Assembly (NCBI GenBank): GCA_913058575.1
Contig: CAJXRF010000047.1
Coordinates: forward strand, 1 to 47,046
DNA from: an uncultured Bermanella sp.
GTDB taxonomy: Bacteria > Pseudomonadota > Gammaproteobacteria > Pseudomonadales > Oceanobacteraceae
Reading direction: 5' to 3'
DNA length: 47,046 bases
In this document: positions 35,985 through 47,046 of the stretch, in pieces
Numbering within the stretch: the first letter of the stretch is position 1
How the letters are laid out: every line of letters starts with the position of its first letter
Position numbers and translations under genes: made by a program
The notes under the pieces: generated by a model
Told to the model about the DNA's origin: nothing
The model's input: only the letters and a program-made list of their open reading frames with translations
The model's database searches: none

Positions 35985-37355
35985 ATGGAAAGCATTCAAA
36001 CTGTCGCCTCTTCTTTTATCAATATAGGGGAGCGCTCACAGCAATTGGACATGGTTCAGCATGTTCAAGAATTCAGCTCTATGGTGGTTCTAGTCATCGG
36101 TGCTGCTGGTATCGGAAAAACTGCTTTTATTCACGAAGCAGTATCTCATTTATCTGTACATCACCAAGTTTTGTCTCTCAATGCTTTAAACGCTCTTACT
36201 GAAATTAATTTATTAGGTCAGGTTGCGCAGCATTTAGGGTGTGGCGCTACCTTAGCTGAAATTGATGCGTCTTTGGTTTCTATGGGTGAGCAAAATGAAA
36301 GCTTGCACTTGGTGATCGATGACGCGCACTTATTAGACGACTTTGCTCTTAATCTATTGGTTAGTAAATCTCAGCAGGATAAAGGCTGGCACTTAGTTCT
36401 GTGTGGTGACGATGGATTACAAGGGCGTCTTAACAGCCTTCAAATACAGCTTCAACAAGATAATATATATCATCTTATAGAGCTGAACCCTCTAAATGAA
36501 GCTGAGGCTGGCTTATTTGTAGATGAGCTAATTCAAATGTCTGCTCAGGGTGCAAGTTTGTTACCAGACAAAAAAAAGCATCAGTTATGGTTATTAAGTA
36601 AGGGCTCGCCAGGCAAGCTAATAGAATTGGTAGATGTTGAGAAAGAATCTACACAGCGTTTATCATCAAAATTTCCAATTGGGCATGTGGCCGCCATTTT
36701 TCTAATTGGTGTGGCTTTAGTTTTCTCTTATGCCTATCAAGATCCTGTTGCGGCAGTCGCTGAAGAGGATGTAATCGCAGAGCTATTGGCTCAGAAAAGC
36801 CCAGATGACAAAATTACTAAACCAGTAGAAAGTGATGAATTTGATGTTGCTCAATTAGTGAGTGATAGTAATGAAATATCAAATGTAGGCATTAAGTCTG
36901 AAGAGGACTCTGAACAGGAGCCTATCAAATCTTTGCTTGTGGAGAACAAAGAGGTTCGTACTAAGGCAGTTCCTGCAGAAGTGTCCTCTGTGAAAACTCA
37001 TAGTTCAAACCCTAAAAAATTAGATAAAGTCGCCTCTTTGAAAGCTAGTCCTAAAATGCACCCGCTATTAAAAGCACAGCCACAGGAGTATGCGCTTCAA
37101 TTATTGGGAGTTCGTAGCAAAAAGAATGCGCAAGATTTTATCCAGCGTTTTTCACGCCAATTAAATAGTGAAAAACTTAATGTTTATGAAACAACTTTTA
37201 AAGGTCAGCCATGGTTTGTGGTGGTGTACGGCCCTTATCAGAATAAGGCAAATGCGAGTGACGAGGCTACTAGCCTTAGTCGCTCATTGAAGAGTCAGCC
37301 ATGGGTGCGTCCCATTAGTAAAATTCAAGAGGATATCCGAAAAGTAAGTCCGTAA
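35985..37355 (+). CDS. DamX-like AAA-ATPase with SPOR domain
   Basis: Membrane protein that joins a cytoplasmic ATPase-like domain to a periplasmic peptidoglycan-binding domain. Walker A is GAAGIGKT (39-46), Walker B LHLVIDDAH (107-115), the membrane helix about 231-251, then a charged Ser/Glu-rich linker. The SPOR domain spans about 366-445 (EYALQLLGVRSKKNAQDFIQRF ... WFVVVYGPYQNKANA), which binds denuded glycan at division sites. This gene stands after aroB in Pseudomonas too; DamX of E. coli is also next to aroB but lacks a full ATPase motif set. A strong AAAGGAGGGG precedes the ATG. A role in cell division is family inference. Confidence 0.88.
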   Translation: MESIQTVASSFINIGERSQQLDMVQHVQEFSSMVVLVIGAAGIGKTAFIHEAVSHLSVHHQVLSLNALNALTEINLLGQVAQHLGCGATLAEIDASLVSMGEQNESLHLVIDDAHLLDDFALNLLVSKSQQDKGWHLVLCGDDGLQGRLNSLQIQLQQDNIYHLIELNPLNEAEAGLFVDELIQMSAQGASLLPDKKKHQLWLLSKGSPGKLIELVDVEKESTQRLSSKFPIGHVAAIFLIGVALVFSYAYQDPVAAVAEEDVIAELLAQKSPDDKITKPVESDEFDVAQLVSDSNEISNVGIKSEEDSEQEPIKSLLVENKEVRTKAVPAEVSSVKTHSSNPKKLDKVASLKASPKMHPLLKAQPQEYALQLLGVRSKKNAQDFIQRFSRQLNSEKLNVYETTFKGQPWFVVVYGPYQNKANASDEATSLSRSLKSQPWVRPISKIQEDIRKVSP

Positions 37356-37543
37356 TTACTATCAAGAACCCCCTCCCAAAACCGCACGTTAATGGTGCAA
37401 ATTCCTAGGTTAGCTAATTAATTTGAGCCAAAGCCCACTCGCGTGTAGAATAAGCGTCCTTTTGTATGTTCAAAACCACTGAATCGGCATAAAAATGCCC
37501 TCTAAGGTATTGATTTTAAAAGAATTTTTTACTGAGAGAGTCT

Positions 37544-40500
37544 ATGAGAACAGGTCTGTACACACCAGGTGATTTTAAAGATAACTGTGGCTTTGGCTTG
37601 ATTGCCCATATGGAAGGCAATGCCAGTCACGACCTTTTGCGTACGGCTATTGAATCGTTAACCTGTATGACTCACCGTGGCGGTATTGCTGCTGATGGTA
37701 AAACAGGTGATGGTTGTGGCCTATTAATTCAAAAGCCTGACAGTTTTTTGCGTCAGGTTGCCAAAGCAGACTCAGGTATAGATTTACCTGAGCAATATGC
37801 TGTGGGCATGGTATTCCTAGATTTGGACATGGCCATTGCTGACACCCAACGCGAGGCAATGAATAAAGCTTTTACTGATCAAGGTTTGACCGTAGAAGGA
37901 TGGCGTGTAGTTCCTACTAATAATGATTGCCTAGGACCCATGGCAATTGATTGCCTGCCTCGCTTTGAGCAGGTGTTTGTATCTTCAGCCTCAACGCTAA
38001 CAGAGCAACAATTTGCAGTAAAACTGTATTACGCCCGCCGTAAAGCAGAAATCGCGTTAGACACTCATCAAGATTTTTATATCTGCTCTTTATCAGAAAA
38101 AACCTTATCTTATAAAGGTTTGATGATGCCGGTAGATCTACCGGCTTTTTATACCGACCTAGGTGACGAGCGTTTAGAAACGGCTATTTGTGTGTTCCAT
38201 CAGCGTTTCTCAACTAATACTGCACCACGCTGGCCTTTAGCTCAGCCATTCCGCATGTTGGCTCACAATGGTGAAATAAACACCATTCAAGGTAACCGTA
38301 ATTGGGCTGCTGCCCGTAGTGGTAAATTCGAATCACCATTATTAGAAAACCTAGAATCGGTTCAGCCATTGGTGAATAGCAAGGGTTCTGACTCATCTTC
38401 AATGGATAACATGCTTGAGCTACTTCATACCGGGGGCATGGATATGTTCCGCGCCATTCGTATGATGATTCCGCCAGCTTGGCAAAATGTTGAAACCATG
38501 GATGCCGAATTGCGTGCATTTTATGAATACAACTCTATGCATATGGAGCCATGGGATGGTCCAGCGGGCTTAGTAATTACCGATGGCCGTTATGCTGTAT
38601 GTGGCCTTGACCGAAACGGTTTACGTCCATCCCGTTGGGTTAAAACTACAAACGGTTTTATTACGGTGGCATCTGAAATCGGCACATTCGGCTACAAGCC
38701 TGAAGACGTAATTGATAAAGGTCGCGTTGGTCCTGGTGAAATTCTTGCCATTGATACCAAAGACGGCACTATCTTAGAAGCCAGTGACATAGATGGTCGT
38801 CTTAAGACTTCTCAGCCTTATGGTAAATGGCTAAAAGAGAAAGCGCTGCGTATTGAATCTAAGCTTGAACTTCAACGTTTAAATGATGACGTTTTAAGCA
38901 GTGAAGAAATTAAAATTCAGCAAAAGTTACACCTAATTAGCAATGAAGAGCGCCAGCAAGTATTAAGCGCATTAGCTGAGCAAGGCGTAGAAGGCACGGG
39001 CTCCATGGGCGATGACGTGCCTATGGCGGTTCTTTCTGAGAAGTCGCGTAATACCGCCGATTATTTTCGTCAGATGTTTGCTCAGGTGACCAACCCACCT
39101 ATCGATCCATTACGTGAAGCCATTGTTATGTCCTTAGAGACTTGCATTGGCAAAGAGCAGAACGTTTTTGTTGAAAATGCCAATCACGCAACACGTATTA
39201 TTTTAACTAGTCCAGTGCTATCGCCATTAAAATTCAATGGCCTTAAAAACACAGGTAGTGATGACTTTAAATTCACGACCTTATCTTTAGCATTTGCTCA
39301 AGAATCAGATCTTAAAAGTGCCATTGAAAACTTAATCGTTCAAGCTCAAGCAGCGGTTCGCGAAGGTTCAAGCATTATTATCTTGTCTGACCGTGAAGTG
39401 AAAGAAGGTCAGTTGATTATTCCAGCTGTGATGGCAACTGGCGCCGTTCACCATGCGTTGATTAAGAGCTCATTACGTTGTGATGCGAATATCATAGTGG
39501 AAACAGGTGACGCTCGTGACGCCCACCATTTTGCAGTATTGCTAGGCTTTGGTGCCACTGCGGTTTACCCGTGGCTAACCTTTGAAGTGCTAAATGACAT
39601 GCACCGCAGTGGCGAATTGTTAGGTGATCCACTGGTTAGCAATCAAAACTACCGCAAGGGTATCCGCAAAGGCTTGATGAAAATCTTGTCTAAAATGGGT
39701 ATTTCAACCATAGCGTCTTATCGTGGTTCACAATTATTTGAAGGCATTGGTTTGGCCGATGAAGTGGTTAACCTTTGCTTCAGTGGTTTAACCAGTCGAA
39801 TTCAAGGCGCCGATTTTAGTGATTTCCAAGTGGATCTTGAGCGTAATGCCAAGAATGCTTGGAAAGCTCGTAAGTCTTTAGACCAGGGCGGCTTGCTTAA
39901 ATATGTTCACGGTGGCGAGTACCATGCTTTTAACCCTGATGTAGTTTCTACCATTCAGGATGCGGTGCAAACTGGCTCGCAAAAATCGTATGACAAATAC
40001 GCGCAACTTGTTAATGAGCGTCCAGTTGCCACTATTCGTGATTTGTTTAAGTTAAATACTAAAAACAGCATTAATATTGATGAAGTAGAATCGGTTGATA
40101 AAATCTTTCCAAGATTCGACTCCGCCGCTATGTCTTTAGGCGCGCTTTCACCTGAAGCCCACGAAGCATTGGCGCAAGCCATGAATGAATTGGGGGGCAA
40201 CTCTAACTCAGGTGAGGGCGGCGAAGATCCTAAGCGCTATGGCACTCTAAGAAACTCTAAGATTAAGCAAATTGCGTCGGGTCGTTTTGGGGTAACACCT
40301 CATTACCTATCCAATGCAGAAGTTTTACAAATTAAAGTAGCCCAAGGGGCTAAGCCAGGCGAAGGCGGTCAATTACCAGGTGGTAAGGTAAATAATCTTA
40401 TTGCCACTTTGCGTTATTCAGTTCCGGGTGTGACGCTTATTTCACCTCCGCCCCATCACGATATTTACTCTATCGAAGATTTGGCACAGCTTATTTATGA

Positions 40501-41992
40501 TCTTAAGCAAGTGAATCCACGTGCTAAAGTGTCGGTTAAATTAGTATCTGAGCCAGGCGTAGGGACCATTGCTGCAGGCGTGGCAAAAGCCTATGCCGAC
40601 TACATTACTATTTCTGGTTATGACGGCGGTACTGCGGCATCACCATTAACGTCTATTAAGTATGCGGGTTCGCCGTTCGAGCTAGGTTTGGCTGAGGCGC
40701 ATCAGGCGCTTCGTGCAAATGATTTGCGTGGCAATGTTCGCTTACAAACAGATGGCGGGTTAAAAACCGGTTTGGATATTGTTAAAGCGGCAATTCTAGG
40801 TGCTGAAAGCTTTGGCTTTGGTACGACTCCTATGATTGCCATGGGTTGTAAGTTCTTACGAATTTGCCACTTAAACAACTGTGCAACAGGTGTAGCCACT
40901 CAGCGCGAAGACCTTCGTGATGAGCATTTCATTGGCACTGTACAAATGGTGAAAAACTTCTTTACTTTTGTAGCTGAAGAAACCCGTCAGTGGATGGCCG
41001 CGGTAGGTGTACGTAGTCTTGATGAATTAGTAGGTCGTACTGATTTACTTGAAATGATTGAAGGCGCGACCAGTAAGCAGAAGAAATTAAACTTAACACC
41101 GCTTATTGCTAACGACCACATTCCAACTGACAAGCCTCAAACAGTACAGATTGAGCGAAATAACCCGTTCGATAAAGGTACGCTAGCAGAGCGCATGGTT
41201 GCTGATACTTTGTCTGCCATTGAAAATAAATCAGGTGGCGAGTTTAGCTATAATATTGGCAACTGTGACCGTTCAATTGGTGCACGTTTATCCGGTGAAA
41301 TTGCTTTGCGTCATGGTAATAAAGGCATGGCCAGTAATCCAATTCAGTTGAACCTTAAAGGTACTGCTGGTCAATCATTTGGTGTTTGGAACGCCGGTGG
41401 TTTGAACATGTATCTTGAAGGCGATGCTAACGATTATGTGGGCAAGGGCATGACGGACGGTAAGCTAGTAATACGCTCACCTAAAGGCTCTGTTTATAAA
41501 TCACAAAATGCTTCTATTGTTGGTAATACCTGTCTATACGGCGCCACAGGTGGGCAGTTGTTAGCAGCAGGTCGTGCCGGTGAGCGTTTTGCGGTTCGTA
41601 ACTCTGGTGCTAAAGCCGTTATAGAAGGTGCCGGTGATCACTGTTGTGAATACATGACCGGGGGTCAAGTTACCGTATTGGGCAGTACCGGTTATAACTT
41701 TGGTGCAGGTATGACAGGCGGTTTTGCTTACGTACTAGACATGGATAAAACCTTTGTAGATCAGTACAACCATGAGTTAGTGGATATTCATCGTATCTCT
41801 AACGAAGAAACTGAAGCTCATCGCAATCACTTGCGTGGCATCATTACAAACTATGTTGAAGAAACAAGCAGTGCTTGGGGCCAAGAAATTTTGGCTAACT
41901 TCGATAACTTTATTGGCAAGTTCTGGTTGGTTAAGCCTAAGGCTGCAACGTTAGAGCAATTGCTAGAAAACACCCGGACTCGCTCAGAGTAA
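37544..41992 (+). CDS. gltB: Glutamate synthase (NADPH) large subunit GltB
   Basis: Iron-sulfur flavoenzyme that moves the glutamine amide nitrogen to 2-oxoglutarate, giving two glutamates. The 1482-residue protein has an N-terminal Ntn-type amidotransferase whose nucleophile is Cys15 ([11 protein letters not shown]) after removal of a short propeptide. A central domain follows, then an FMN-binding synthase domain ([19 protein letters not shown]) with the 3Fe-4S cysteines around 1100-1115 ([17 protein letters not shown]), and the C-terminal beta-helix GXGXG domain ([21 protein letters not shown]). It acts with GltD, 143 bases downstream. A 188-bp gap before it suggests its own promoter, which I cannot identify. 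Confidence 0.98.
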   Translation: MRTGLYTPGDFKDNCGFGLIAHMEGNASHDLLRTAIESLTCMTHRGGIAADGKTGDGCGLLIQKPDSFLRQVAKADSGIDLPEQYAVGMVFLDLDMAIADTQREAMNKAFTDQGLTVEGWRVVPTNNDCLGPMAIDCLPRFEQVFVSSASTLTEQQFAVKLYYARRKAEIALDTHQDFYICSLSEKTLSYKGLMMPVDLPAFYTDLGDERLETAICVFHQRFSTNTAPRWPLAQPFRMLAHNGEINTIQGNRNWAAARSGKFESPLLENLESVQPLVNSKGSDSSSMDNMLELLHTGGMDMFRAIRMMIPPAWQNVETMDAELRAFYEYNSMHMEPWDGPAGLVITDGRYAVCGLDRNGLRPSRWVKTTNGFITVASEIGTFGYKPEDVIDKGRVGPGEILAIDTKDGTILEASDIDGRLKTSQPYGKWLKEKALRIESKLELQRLNDDVLSSEEIKIQQKLHLISNEERQQVLSALAEQGVEGTGSMGDDVPMAVLSEKSRNTADYFRQMFAQVTNPPIDPLREAIVMSLETCIGKEQNVFVENANHATRIILTSPVLSPLKFNGLKNTGSDDFKFTTLSLAFAQESDLKSAIENLIVQAQAAVREGSSIIILSDREVKEGQLIIPAVMATGAVHHALIKSSLRCDANIIVETGDARDAHHFAVLLGFGATAVYPWLTFEVLNDMHRSGELLGDPLVSNQNYRKGIRKGLMKILSKMGISTIASYRGSQLFEGIGLADEVVNLCFSGLTSRIQGADFSDFQVDLERNAKNAWKARKSLDQGGLLKYVHGGEYHAFNPDVVSTIQDAVQTGSQKSYDKYAQLVNERPVATIRDLFKLNTKNSINIDEVESVDKIFPRFDSAAMSLGALSPEAHEALAQAMNELGGNSNSGEGGEDPKRYGTLRNSKIKQIASGRFGVTPHYLSNAEVLQIKVAQGAKPGEGGQLPGGKVNNLIATLRYSVPGVTLISPPPHHDIYSIEDLAQLIYDLKQVNPRAKVSVKLVSEPGVGTIAAGVAKAYADYITISGYDGGTAASPLTSIKYAGSPFELGLAEAHQALRANDLRGNVRLQTDGGLKTGLDIVKAAILGAESFGFGTTPMIAMGCKFLRICHLNNCATGVATQREDLRDEHFIGTVQMVKNFFTFVAEETRQWMAAVGVRSLDELVGRTDLLEMIEGATSKQKKLNLTPLIANDHIPTDKPQTVQIERNNPFDKGTLAERMVADTLSAIENKSGGEFSYNIGNCDRSIGARLSGEIALRHGNKGMASNPIQLNLKGTAGQSFGVWNAGGLNMYLEGDANDYVGKGMTDGKLVIRSPKGSVYKSQNASIVGNTCLYGATGGQLLAAGRAGERFAVRNSGAKAVIEGAGDHCCEYMTGGQVTVLGSTGYNFGAGMTGGFAYVLDMDKTFVDQYNHELVDIHRISNEETEAHRNHLRGIITNYVEETSSAWGQEILANFDNFIGKFWLVKPKAATLEQLLENTRTRSE
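38128..38145. repeat. 18-bp perfect palindrome inside gltB
   Basis: GCCGGTAGATCTACCGGC is a perfect palindrome directly followed by TTTTT, giving a terminator-like structure within the gltB coding sequence (encoding MPVDLPAF). A second inverted repeat, AACCTT...AAGGTT (38101-38120), sits just before it. The palindrome is exact; any function is unknown. Confidence 0.8.
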
Positions 41993-42000
41993 GCGCTTGT

Positions 42001-42060
42001 GTCCAGGATGAACCACGTCGCTAGCCTAAATGGCTAAAAGCGGCGTAGTTCAGAATGAAC
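42001..42060. repeat. Composite palindromic intergenic element, copy B
   Basis: GGATGAACCACGTCGC, an inner hairpin TAGCC-TAAAT-GGCTA, AGCGGCGTAGTTC (pairs with the left arm), and the small palindrome GTTCAGAATGAAC (42048-42060) lie between gltB and gltD. The order and several strings match copy A at 26025-26079. Confidence 0.6.
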
Positions 42061-42126
42061 GTTTTATCGCATCCACAGAAGGTGTGAACAACTAGATATA
42101 AGCCCGGCGAGTGAGTCAGATTATAG

Positions 42127-43554
<1,428 letters not shown>

Positions 43555-43616
43555 AAACTCCAGCCTAATGATAAGTGTGAATTTTTACCAAAAATAGAAA
43601 TCCACCGTTTATCAAC

Positions 43617-43645
43617 AAAAAAGCACGGTTTAGCCGTGCTTTTTT
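43617..43645 (+). terminator. gltD transcription terminator
   Basis: AAAAAAGCACGG-TTTAG-CCGTGCTTTTTT is a perfect 12-bp inverted repeat with a T-run, 62 bases after the gltD stop codon. It is symmetric and could act in both directions. Confidence 0.93.
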
Positions 43646-43763
43646 GTTTCTGTCATAAATGTGGGGTCTAGTAGATAGTTTACGACTTTCAATGGATGGA
43701 TAATTATGTCCAACTACGTACAATAGCTTCAACGTGAAGCGCTAGCCGTAACAGGAGTGTTAA

Positions 43764-45818
43764 GTGAATAAAAAAATAAAAAGTTGGGCATTAGTTGGCC
43801 TGATGGCAACACTAGGTGCTTGTGGTGGCTCAGACACAACAACCACTACAACCGCTGCAGCTGACACGCCAGATGCCACTACTCCGGATACTGTAGATAC
43901 GGTAACAGATGTTGATAATAGTAATTTAGGGTTGGCCAATGATGTAGGCAGTGCAGCTACTGTCGGTGTTGCTCTTACAGGACTAGTAGGTAACGAAACA
44001 TTATCCGCCAGTGGTTCTACCACTGTGACTGTGTATATCGTTAATACGGCTAGTGATAATGAAAAGTTCTTAGGTTCTCGAGATGTTTTCTTTACTTCTA
44101 CTTGTGCACAAATAGGTTTGGCTTCATTTAGCCCAGAAAAACTGAAGGCATCGGGAGTCGCTACGGCTACTTATCAAGACAAAGGTTGCGGCAGGCTAAC
44201 AGGGGAAACGGATGCTGTTGTGGTAACCCTAGGAACAGAAGATACTGAGGGAAATATTATTGAAGAATTTGCAACTGCCACAGCAAACATACAGGTAGAA
44301 GCAGCCATAGTAGGCGCCATTCAATTTGCATCGGCAGATTTTTCTTTAATTGCCCTCAATGGTTTTGGTACTACAGCCACCCCTTCTTTAAGTCAATTAG
44401 AATATCAAGTATTGGATGCATCGGGTAACCCTATGCCAGATCGTACGGTAAACTTCTCTCTAGACCATGAATTTGGCAGTGCGTCATTGTCCCTTGAAAA
44501 AGCCATCACCAATCAAGAAGGTAAGGTGTTAGTGATTCTAAAGGCAGGAAATGTAAGCGGTGTTGTTCGTGTAAAAGCAAGCTTAGATGTGCTTGATGAT
44601 GCTGGTAACGTAGATCACGTTGAAGTCACCTATTCTGATGCCATTGTCATGGCCACAAGCCTCGGCGATCAGAACAGCTTTAGTTTAGCGGCCGATAAAT
44701 TTAATCCGCATGCGTGGGATTTTGATAAGAATGAAGTCACCATTACCGCGAGTTTAGGTGACCATAGGCAAAACCCTGTTTTAGATGGTACTCGAATTTA
44801 TTTTACCGCCACCGGTGGCATTATGGTCTCAAGTTGTGAGACAGAAAATGGTTTTTGCGACGCTAAGTGGAACAGTGGTAACCCGAGACCTATTGATGGC
44901 TACGTTACCATCACGGCGTACACCCGTGGCCAAGGTAATTACCAAGACAAAAACTCTAATGGCTTATTTGATATCGGTGAGAGTTTCGAAGCTTTTGGCG
45001 AAGCCTATATTGATGCCAATGGTAATGGTACTTTTGAAACAGAAGGGGCTTACCAACCCATACTAGATATTGATGGTGACGGTAATAATGAATTTCATTG
45101 GGATTCTTCAGGTTATTTGGTGAATGTGGATGGCAGCTCTGATAGTAGTGGCGTATATGCCGTTAACAATTCTAACTTTTTTGAAGAGTTTATTGATTCC
45201 GATAATAGTGAAACGTTTGATGGGACACCTGCCTTAAAATACCAAGGAGTAAACTGCTCTGCGTTAGCTGAAGCTGATGGTCATTGTGCCGAATTAATCG
45301 ATGTTACAAGCTCCCTTAGACTGCAAATGTCTGCAGGTGATGATGTTTTCATTGAAGGGCCTTTCAAGTTAAGTGCTGATGGACGGTATGATGAAACTGT
45401 AACTTGTGTAGATGGCCTCTCTGGAGTTAGCACTGTAGCTTGGCGTGTAGCGGACTCGGCACAAAGGCGCAATACTGTACCTATAGGGACAAAAATTACT
45501 GCAGTGGGTGACGACGTAGATGTTAAAGGTGAGAGCGGTACCGGCACAATGGGCAGTAAATCCCCTGTTGATGTGTTGCCAGTCTGGTTGCTTCAGTCGG
45601 ATAATGTTGGCTTAACAGATGCTAATAAAAAATATAATTACCTGAATGAAAGAGGTACTGAGGTGATTGTTGGAGTGACCCGTCCAGAGACTATTCCTGC
45701 CAACAATCCAGGTTATGGCTCTTTAGCAATTGAGGTAGAACTTTTGAGTGGCTTAAAAGTATCAAGTAACTCAGTGTTAGTTGACCTTGATGACAGTGAC
45801 GGAGTTTTTTGCCCCTAG
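43764..45818 (+). CDS. Large lipoprotein with Ig-like and calcium-binding-like motifs, function unknown
   Basis: A 684-residue exported lipoprotein (signal ending in TLGAC, Cys20) with a Thr-rich spacer (about 24-48). Bacterial Ig-like beta domains follow (about 55-330; ASGNPMPDRTVNFSLDHEFGSASLS, NQEGKVLVILKAGN). A cluster of EF-hand/dockerin-like acidic loops lies at about 394-480 (DKNSNGLFDIGE, DANGNGTFE, DIDGDGNNEF, DSDNSETFD), and a final beta region carries paired cysteines. Glu/Asp/Asn content suggests calcium binding at the cell surface. I do not recognise a named family member. GTG 43764 has AGGAG 6 bases upstream. It stands alone between two terminators, between gltD and hemE. Confidence 0.85.
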   Translation: MNKKIKSWALVGLMATLGACGGSDTTTTTTAAADTPDATTPDTVDTVTDVDNSNLGLANDVGSAATVGVALTGLVGNETLSASGSTTVTVYIVNTASDNEKFLGSRDVFFTSTCAQIGLASFSPEKLKASGVATATYQDKGCGRLTGETDAVVVTLGTEDTEGNIIEEFATATANIQVEAAIVGAIQFASADFSLIALNGFGTTATPSLSQLEYQVLDASGNPMPDRTVNFSLDHEFGSASLSLEKAITNQEGKVLVILKAGNVSGVVRVKASLDVLDDAGNVDHVEVTYSDAIVMATSLGDQNSFSLAADKFNPHAWDFDKNEVTITASLGDHRQNPVLDGTRIYFTATGGIMVSSCETENGFCDAKWNSGNPRPIDGYVTITAYTRGQGNYQDKNSNGLFDIGESFEAFGEAYIDANGNGTFETEGAYQPILDIDGDGNNEFHWDSSGYLVNVDGSSDSSGVYAVNNSNFFEEFIDSDNSETFDGTPALKYQGVNCSALAEADGHCAELIDVTSSLRLQMSAGDDVFIEGPFKLSADGRYDETVTCVDGLSGVSTVAWRVADSAQRRNTVPIGTKITAVGDDVDVKGESGTGTMGSKSPVDVLPVWLLQSDNVGLTDANKKYNYLNERGTEVIVGVTRPETIPANNPGYGSLAIEVELLSGLKVSSNSVLVDLDDSDGVFCP

Positions 45819-45840
45819 GTTATTTGCCTTAATTATGGAG

Positions 45841-45861
45841 TGCGCCTTATGGCGCATTTTT
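45841..45861 (+). terminator. Terminator of the large lipoprotein gene
   Basis: TGCGCC-TTAT-GGCGCA is followed by TTTTTCT and further T residues, 22 bases after the stop codon. It isolates the lipoprotein gene from hemE. Confidence 0.9.
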
Positions 45862-45889
45862 CTATTTTTTAACCCTTATTAAAAAACTT

Positions 45890-46954
45890 ATGACTGAATT
45901 AAAAAACGATCGCTTTCTTAAAGCTCTTTTGCGTGAACCTGTAGACCGTACGCCAATCTGGATGATGCGCCAAGCTGGTCGTTATCTTCCTGAGTATCGT
46001 GCTAGTCGCGCTACGGCTGGCTCGTTCATGGACTTGTGCATGAACGCCGACTTTGCCTGTGAAGTCACGATGCAGCCTTTAGAGCGCTATCCTTTGGATG
46101 CGGCGATTTTATTCAGTGATATTTTAACCATTCCAGATGCCATGGATTTAGGTTTGTATTTTGAAACCGGTGAAGGCCCTAAATTTAAAAAAGTAGTGCG
46201 CACAGAAGCCGATGTAGATGCATTGCCAATTGTGAATACCGCTTCTGATTTAAGCTATGTCACTAAAGCCGTGAGCACCATTCGCCACGAGCTAAATGGT
46301 CGCGTGCCGCTTATTGGTTTCTCGGGTTCCCCTTGGACTTTGGCCACTTATATGGTGGAAGGCGGTAGCAGTAAAGATTTCCGCCATGTTAAAGCCATGA
46401 TGTATAACCAACCTGAAGTGATGCACAGAATGCTTGATAAACTGGCTTTGTCAGTGATCGATTATTTAAACGCACAAATCATGGCGGGTGCCCAAGCGGT
46501 ACAAATTTTTGATACTTGGGGCGGCGTGTTAAGTCATGCGGCTTATCAAGAGTTTTCATTAAAATACATGCAGCAAATTGTGGATGGGCTTATTCGCGAA
46601 CATGAAGGTCGCCGTGTACCGGTTATTCTATTCACTAAGGGTGCAGGCCAATGGTTAGAATCTATGGCTAACACAGGTTGTGATGCGTTAGGAATTGATT
46701 GGACGACGGATCTTGGTAATGCACGTGCTCGAGTGGGCTCTAAAGTGGCCTTACAGGGCAATATGGACCCTTCAGTACTGTATGCCTCGCCTAAGCGTAT
46801 TCGTGAAGAAGTGGCCAGCATTTTGGCAAGCTACGGTCATGGAACAGGGCAAGTATTTAATCTGGGTCATGGTATACATCAGTTTGTGGATCCTGAGCAC
46901 GCCAAAGCGTTTATTGAAGCAGTGGTTGAACTAAGCCCTCAATACCACAAATAA
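45890..46954 (+). CDS. hemE: Uroporphyrinogen decarboxylase HemE
   Basis: Cytoplasmic haem-pathway enzyme that removes four carboxyl groups from uroporphyrinogen III. The 354-residue protein has the PROSITE-type signature [16 protein letters not shown] (with R27 and R31), the catalytic Asp in [12 protein letters not shown], the [11 protein letters not shown] segment and the GLGIDW-type [13 protein letters not shown]. Length and start are standard. The ribosome-binding site is weak. The gene lies outside the gltBD transcript, as shown by two terminators upstream. Confidence 0.97.
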   Translation: MTELKNDRFLKALLREPVDRTPIWMMRQAGRYLPEYRASRATAGSFMDLCMNADFACEVTMQPLERYPLDAAILFSDILTIPDAMDLGLYFETGEGPKFKKVVRTEADVDALPIVNTASDLSYVTKAVSTIRHELNGRVPLIGFSGSPWTLATYMVEGGSSKDFRHVKAMMYNQPEVMHRMLDKLALSVIDYLNAQIMAGAQAVQIFDTWGGVLSHAAYQEFSLKYMQQIVDGLIREHEGRRVPVILFTKGAGQWLESMANTGCDALGIDWTTDLGNARARVGSKVALQGNMDPSVLYASPKRIREEVASILASYGHGTGQVFNLGHGIHQFVDPEHAKAFIEAVVELSPQYHK

Positions 46955-46977
46955 CAGTCGCTTAAATGTAGTTCCCA

Positions 46978-46997
46978 AAGCCCCTTTCCTGGGGCTT
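46978..46997 (+). terminator. Hairpin after hemE
   Basis: AAGCCCC-TTTCCT-GGGGCTT is a perfect 7-bp stem starting 23 bases after the hemE stop. It lacks a T-run on the plus strand, so it is a doubtful terminator. A second hairpin (CCTATA/TATAGG, 47018-47040) lies at the window edge. Confidence 0.5.
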
Positions 46998-47046
46998 AAT
47001 TAGATGGTCCGCCTCATCCTATAGCCGCTAGGCTTATAGGGTCAGG

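Overview
The window looks like chromosomal DNA of a marine gammaproteobacterium of the Oceanospirillales/Pseudomonadales kind. Three things suggest this: a Pseudomonas-like block mrcA | pilMNOPQ-aroK-aroB-(AAA+SPOR gene)-gltB-gltD-...-hemE, a glnA...ntrB-ntrC block with a DUF4124 gene inserted, and a complete MSHA-type pilus operon. Base composition is AT-leaning and even. I see no tRNA, rRNA, CRISPR array, transposase or prophage gene. The species assignment is inference.

Region 1 (1-18412). trmL (minus strand) is divergent from a long plus-strand MSHA operon: mshI, a PilN-like gene (mshI2), mshJ, K, L, M, N, E, G, then the pilin genes mshB, A, C, D, the minor-pilin-like mshO and mshP, and the very large surface protein MshQ. 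A small STAS-like protein of unknown role closes the operon. Most genes overlap or nearly abut. mshF and mshH are absent from the positions they occupy in Vibrio.

Region 2 (18413-23621, minus strand). This is the nitrogen-control block: glnA, a secreted DUF4124 protein, ntrB (glnL) and ntrC (glnG). Upstream of glnA I can read a near-consensus sigma-54 promoter and two NtrC-like 17-bp sites about 30 bp apart, which fits feedback control by the NtrBC pair encoded downstream. The glnA 3' UTR carries a hairpin and a strong terminator. A 46-bp perfect palindrome separates the DUF4124 gene from ntrB.

Region 3 (24080-29236). typA (bipA) is divergent from glnA. dtd follows, and mrcA (PBP1A) converges on dtd. 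The typA-dtd gap holds a composite palindromic repeat, a second copy of which lies between gltB and gltD. On its minus strand the gap also holds a possible 56-residue small gene with a good ribosome-binding site.

Region 4 (29393-46954, plus strand). pilMNOPQ (alignment subcomplex, pilotin-like lipoprotein and secretin of type IVa pili) is followed by aroK and aroB (shikimate pathway), a DamX-like AAA+SPOR membrane protein, gltB and gltD (glutamate synthase), a large Ig-like/calcium-motif lipoprotein and hemE. With glnA in region 2, the window encodes both halves of the GS-GOGAT ammonium assimilation cycle. It also encodes two parallel pilus machines, MSHA and PilMNOPQ, whose assembly subcomplexes are paralogous.

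No obviously unprecedented system stands out. The least explained elements are the STAS-like gene at the end of the MSHA operon, the modular MshQ, the large lipoprotein before hemE, the DUF4124 gene in the glnA-ntrBC block, and the small intergenic repeats and ORFs.
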